From NCBI RefSeq assembly GCF_900105495.1, contig NZ_FNTF01000002.1:2641501-2705500 (forward strand): a stretch of 64,000 nt of DNA, read 5' to 3'. Within the stretch, counting starts at the first letter, position 1. Each line of letters begins with the position of its first letter. The translations under genes and the position numbers were made by a program. Origin of the DNA: Pseudomonas frederiksbergensis (GTDB lineage: Bacteria > Pseudomonadota > Gammaproteobacteria > Pseudomonadales > Pseudomonadaceae). This document shows positions 62,449 to 64,000 of the stretch, piece after piece. The notes under the pieces were generated by a model. That model made no database searches, was not told where the DNA came from, and saw only the letters and a program-made list of their open reading frames with translations.

Positions 62449-64000
62449 CTACTTAAGACCTAACCCACAACGTATGGTTGTCGGACTGGTGTTGCCGGAT
62501 CCTTTATTAGAATAAATGAATGTGATTCCCCATAGGTTGCCTCCGGAATAATAGGATTTAAACCAGGTTCCTTCTGCATCGTTAATTGGCCAATGGCCGC
62601 CTTTATACAAATTTGATATAAGGCTCAATTCACCGTTTGCCGTCCCCAGACGAAGCCCACGGGCATTTGCAATATTCTCTATTTGTGAATAGTTTCCTCG
62701 TCCCAGATCAAAGCACTCAAAGACGGCTTCGTTAATAAAGATGTCGTAGCTCTTCGACTGTGCGGCCTGATCGCGAACAGTTATTGTGGCTGTGCCTTTT
62801 CCGAGTACCGTAACTCGACCCGTGGAGGGATTGACCGAGCTAACCCTTGAATTACTAGAGCTATAAACGTATGGCGGACGACCGCCGCTTGCTTCGCGCG
62901 AAGAACCGAAAAAGATCACATCATTAGGTATCGTGGGCCATACATAGAGCTTCCGATTTGAAGTTATTGGACTAGTGTTAAATACTAATTCAGGTAGTTT
63001 TATGGCCCTGACCGTATAAGTTCGCAGCGGGAAGGTCACCGCCGTGGCGTCGCTGGCTACTTTGTCGAAATTCACCCGGAAGGTGATCTTCACCTGACTG
63101 CCATCTTTCAGGGTTTTCAGCCATGCCACCGCGGCCGGTGTAACCAGATTTGCTGGCGGCTTGTTATGGGCCGGTCCTTCCCAGACTACCTCTTTGGTCG
63201 CACTGCCGTTTTCGGCGACGCCGTCATAACGTAACCAGACACGCTGCCCTGAGGTCTGTAACGGCCACTGAGCAACCCTAAGTTGTTCGGTTCCACTCAG
63301 GTTGGTGACATCCAGCACATTGTTCACCGCGCTGTCGATGGCCGGCATGGGTAAAGCCCCATCATGATTGGGGATGGTCTGCACGGCCAGGGTCAAGGCC
63401 TGCGAGGGCGGATAGGCTGCGCCGTTGCGGATGACCGTGTAGGTCACCGTCACCGGTTTACCCAAGTTGAAGGCCACCACGCTGTTGGGAATCGGGATTT
63501 CTTTGGTGCCGACTGTGCCCACATCGATGGAGGCCGAAGTGTACGAGCCGTCACCGGCAGTGCCCGCCCAGGTCACGCTCAGTTGGTCCGTGTCGAGCAT
63601 GCCGGTGTAGTGCGGCACGATCACGGTCAAGGTGTCCTTGGCGGCGATCGGGTTCAGCTTGTCGCCAAGGGCTTCTTTCACCGAAGGCCGGTTGAGCGTA
63701 AGGGCCGAGCGGACGATCAATGTCCGTGCAGCGGAGGACACTCCCGAGCCATACAGCGCCTTGGCGGTAAAACTATGCGTTGCCACGCTCAGCCCGGAAA
63801 CAAGCTGGGTCCAGATACCCGTGTCCGGGTCGGCCGTCGGCTGACCTTTGGAGACGGCGCCGTCGAGCACCTCAACTTTCAGGCCTTTGCTGGCGGTGCC
63901 GCTCAGGGTCACTGCGGTTTCCACGGTGCTGCTGCCATTGGGAATCTCGATCCCGCTCGCAGAGCCCTTGACCGAACTGATCGTTGGCACCACCAGCTCC
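62449..64000 (-). CDS. Large surface protein with Ig-like (BIG2-type) domains, C-terminal part (5' end outside window)
   Basis: The frame is open to the window edge, so the N-terminus is missing; about 516 residues are visible. Several ~100-residue Ig-like units can be seen, for example [20 protein letters not shown] and [24 protein letters not shown]2-type unit has [20 protein letters not shown] and [11 protein letters not shown]. The last ~90 residues contain [20 protein letters not shown] and end in a cysteine-containing CGLGLK. Secreted or surface-exposed, exact role unknown. It converges on the adhesin at the shared terminator. Confidence 0.8.
   Translation of the reverse strand, partial: ELVVPTISSVKGSASGIEIPNGSSTVETAVTLSGTASKGLKVEVLDGAVSKGQPTADPDTGIWTQLVSGLSVATHSFTAKALYGSGVSSAARTLIVRSALTLNRPSVKEALGDKLNPIAAKDTLTVIVPHYTGMLDTDQLSVTWAGTAGDGSYTSASIDVGTVGTKEIPIPNSVVAFNLGKPVTVTYTVIRNGAAYPPSQALTLAVQTIPNHDGALPMPAIDSAVNNVLDVTNLSGTEQLRVAQWPLQTSGQRVWLRYDGVAENGSATKEVVWEGPAHNKPPANLVTPAAVAWLKTLKDGSQVKITFRVNFDKVASDATAVTFPLRTYTVRAIKLPELVFNTSPITSNRKLYVWPTIPNDVIFFGSSREASGGRPPYVYSSSNSRVSSVNPSTGRVTVLGKGTATITVRDQAAQSKSYDIFINEAVFECFDLGRGNYSQIENIANARGLRLGTANGELSLISNLYKGGHWPINDAEGTWFKSYYSGGNLWGITFIYSNKGSGNTSPTTIRCGLGLK

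Noticed and set aside
1..64000. tRNA, rRNA, riboswitch or origin of replication
   Set aside because: No cloverleaf, rRNA, DnaA-box cluster or known riboswitch consensus was found by eye; a covariance search could not be run.

Overview
The window looks like chromosomal DNA of a fluorescens-group Pseudomonas. The support is indirect: GTGGGAGC-type REP palindromes between genes, a guanidinobutyrate (gbu) gene cluster next to a PA1414-family gene in the order known from Pseudomonas aeruginosa, and a LapA-type adhesin with its own type I secretion genes. No rRNA, tRNA or CRISPR array was seen.

Positions 1 to about 34,600 are the 3' half of a contact-dependent inhibition (CDI) locus. It begins inside a large cdiA gene (2-5254) that ends in an Ntox50-type toxin domain with an overlapping immunity gene. 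About 28 kb of orphan toxin/immunity modules follow. Whole modules end in HNH nuclease, ParB-like, deaminase, glycine-rich membrane-type and three unrecognised toxin domains. Others survive only as immunity genes (including a PoNi-type protein) or as tails of toxin genes. Several whole modules are preceded by 5'-truncated, nearly identical copies of cdiA, so the region carries direct repeats of 0.9-1.7 kb. Most modules keep the toxin-stop/immunity-start ATGA or TAATG overlap. The modules are AT-rich while the cdiA body is GC-rich. Junctions are marked by two families of palindromic repeats: one with GGGACAGACCACGTTT arms, one with GGGGACAGATTTATTTT-like arms. The region also holds IS4-type transposase remnants, an intact IS66-family element with an 8-bp target duplication, an RNA 2'-phosphotransferase gene, and a lipoprotein gene at the old distal end of the locus.

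Positions 34,600 to 43,600 are ordinary core genes: DUF899, a DUF2513-like protein, a DUF6279 lipoprotein, a TorF-type outer membrane protein, a CvfB-like S1 protein, a DMT exporter, an MFS transporter with a divergent LysR regulator, and a PA1414-family small protein. REP doublets lie between some of them.

Positions 43,657 to 50,817 hold an MBL-fold hydrolase, then the gbu cluster on the minus strand (guanidinobutyrase gbuA, an NTF2-like protein, an NCS1 permease and a sodium:solute symporter, ending at a strong terminator), the divergent LysR regulator gbuR, and a DTW-domain tRNA modification gene. The two permeases probably import the substrate or a product of the guanidinobutyrase pathway.

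Positions 50,948 to 62,323 encode a LapEBC-type type I secretion system (minus strand) and, divergently, a 1953-residue LapA/MapA-like adhesin with a retention module, a TAAG LapG-type cleavage motif, 244-residue tandem repeats and RTX repeats. The right edge cuts a minus-strand gene for a large protein with Ig-like (BIG2-type) repeats.
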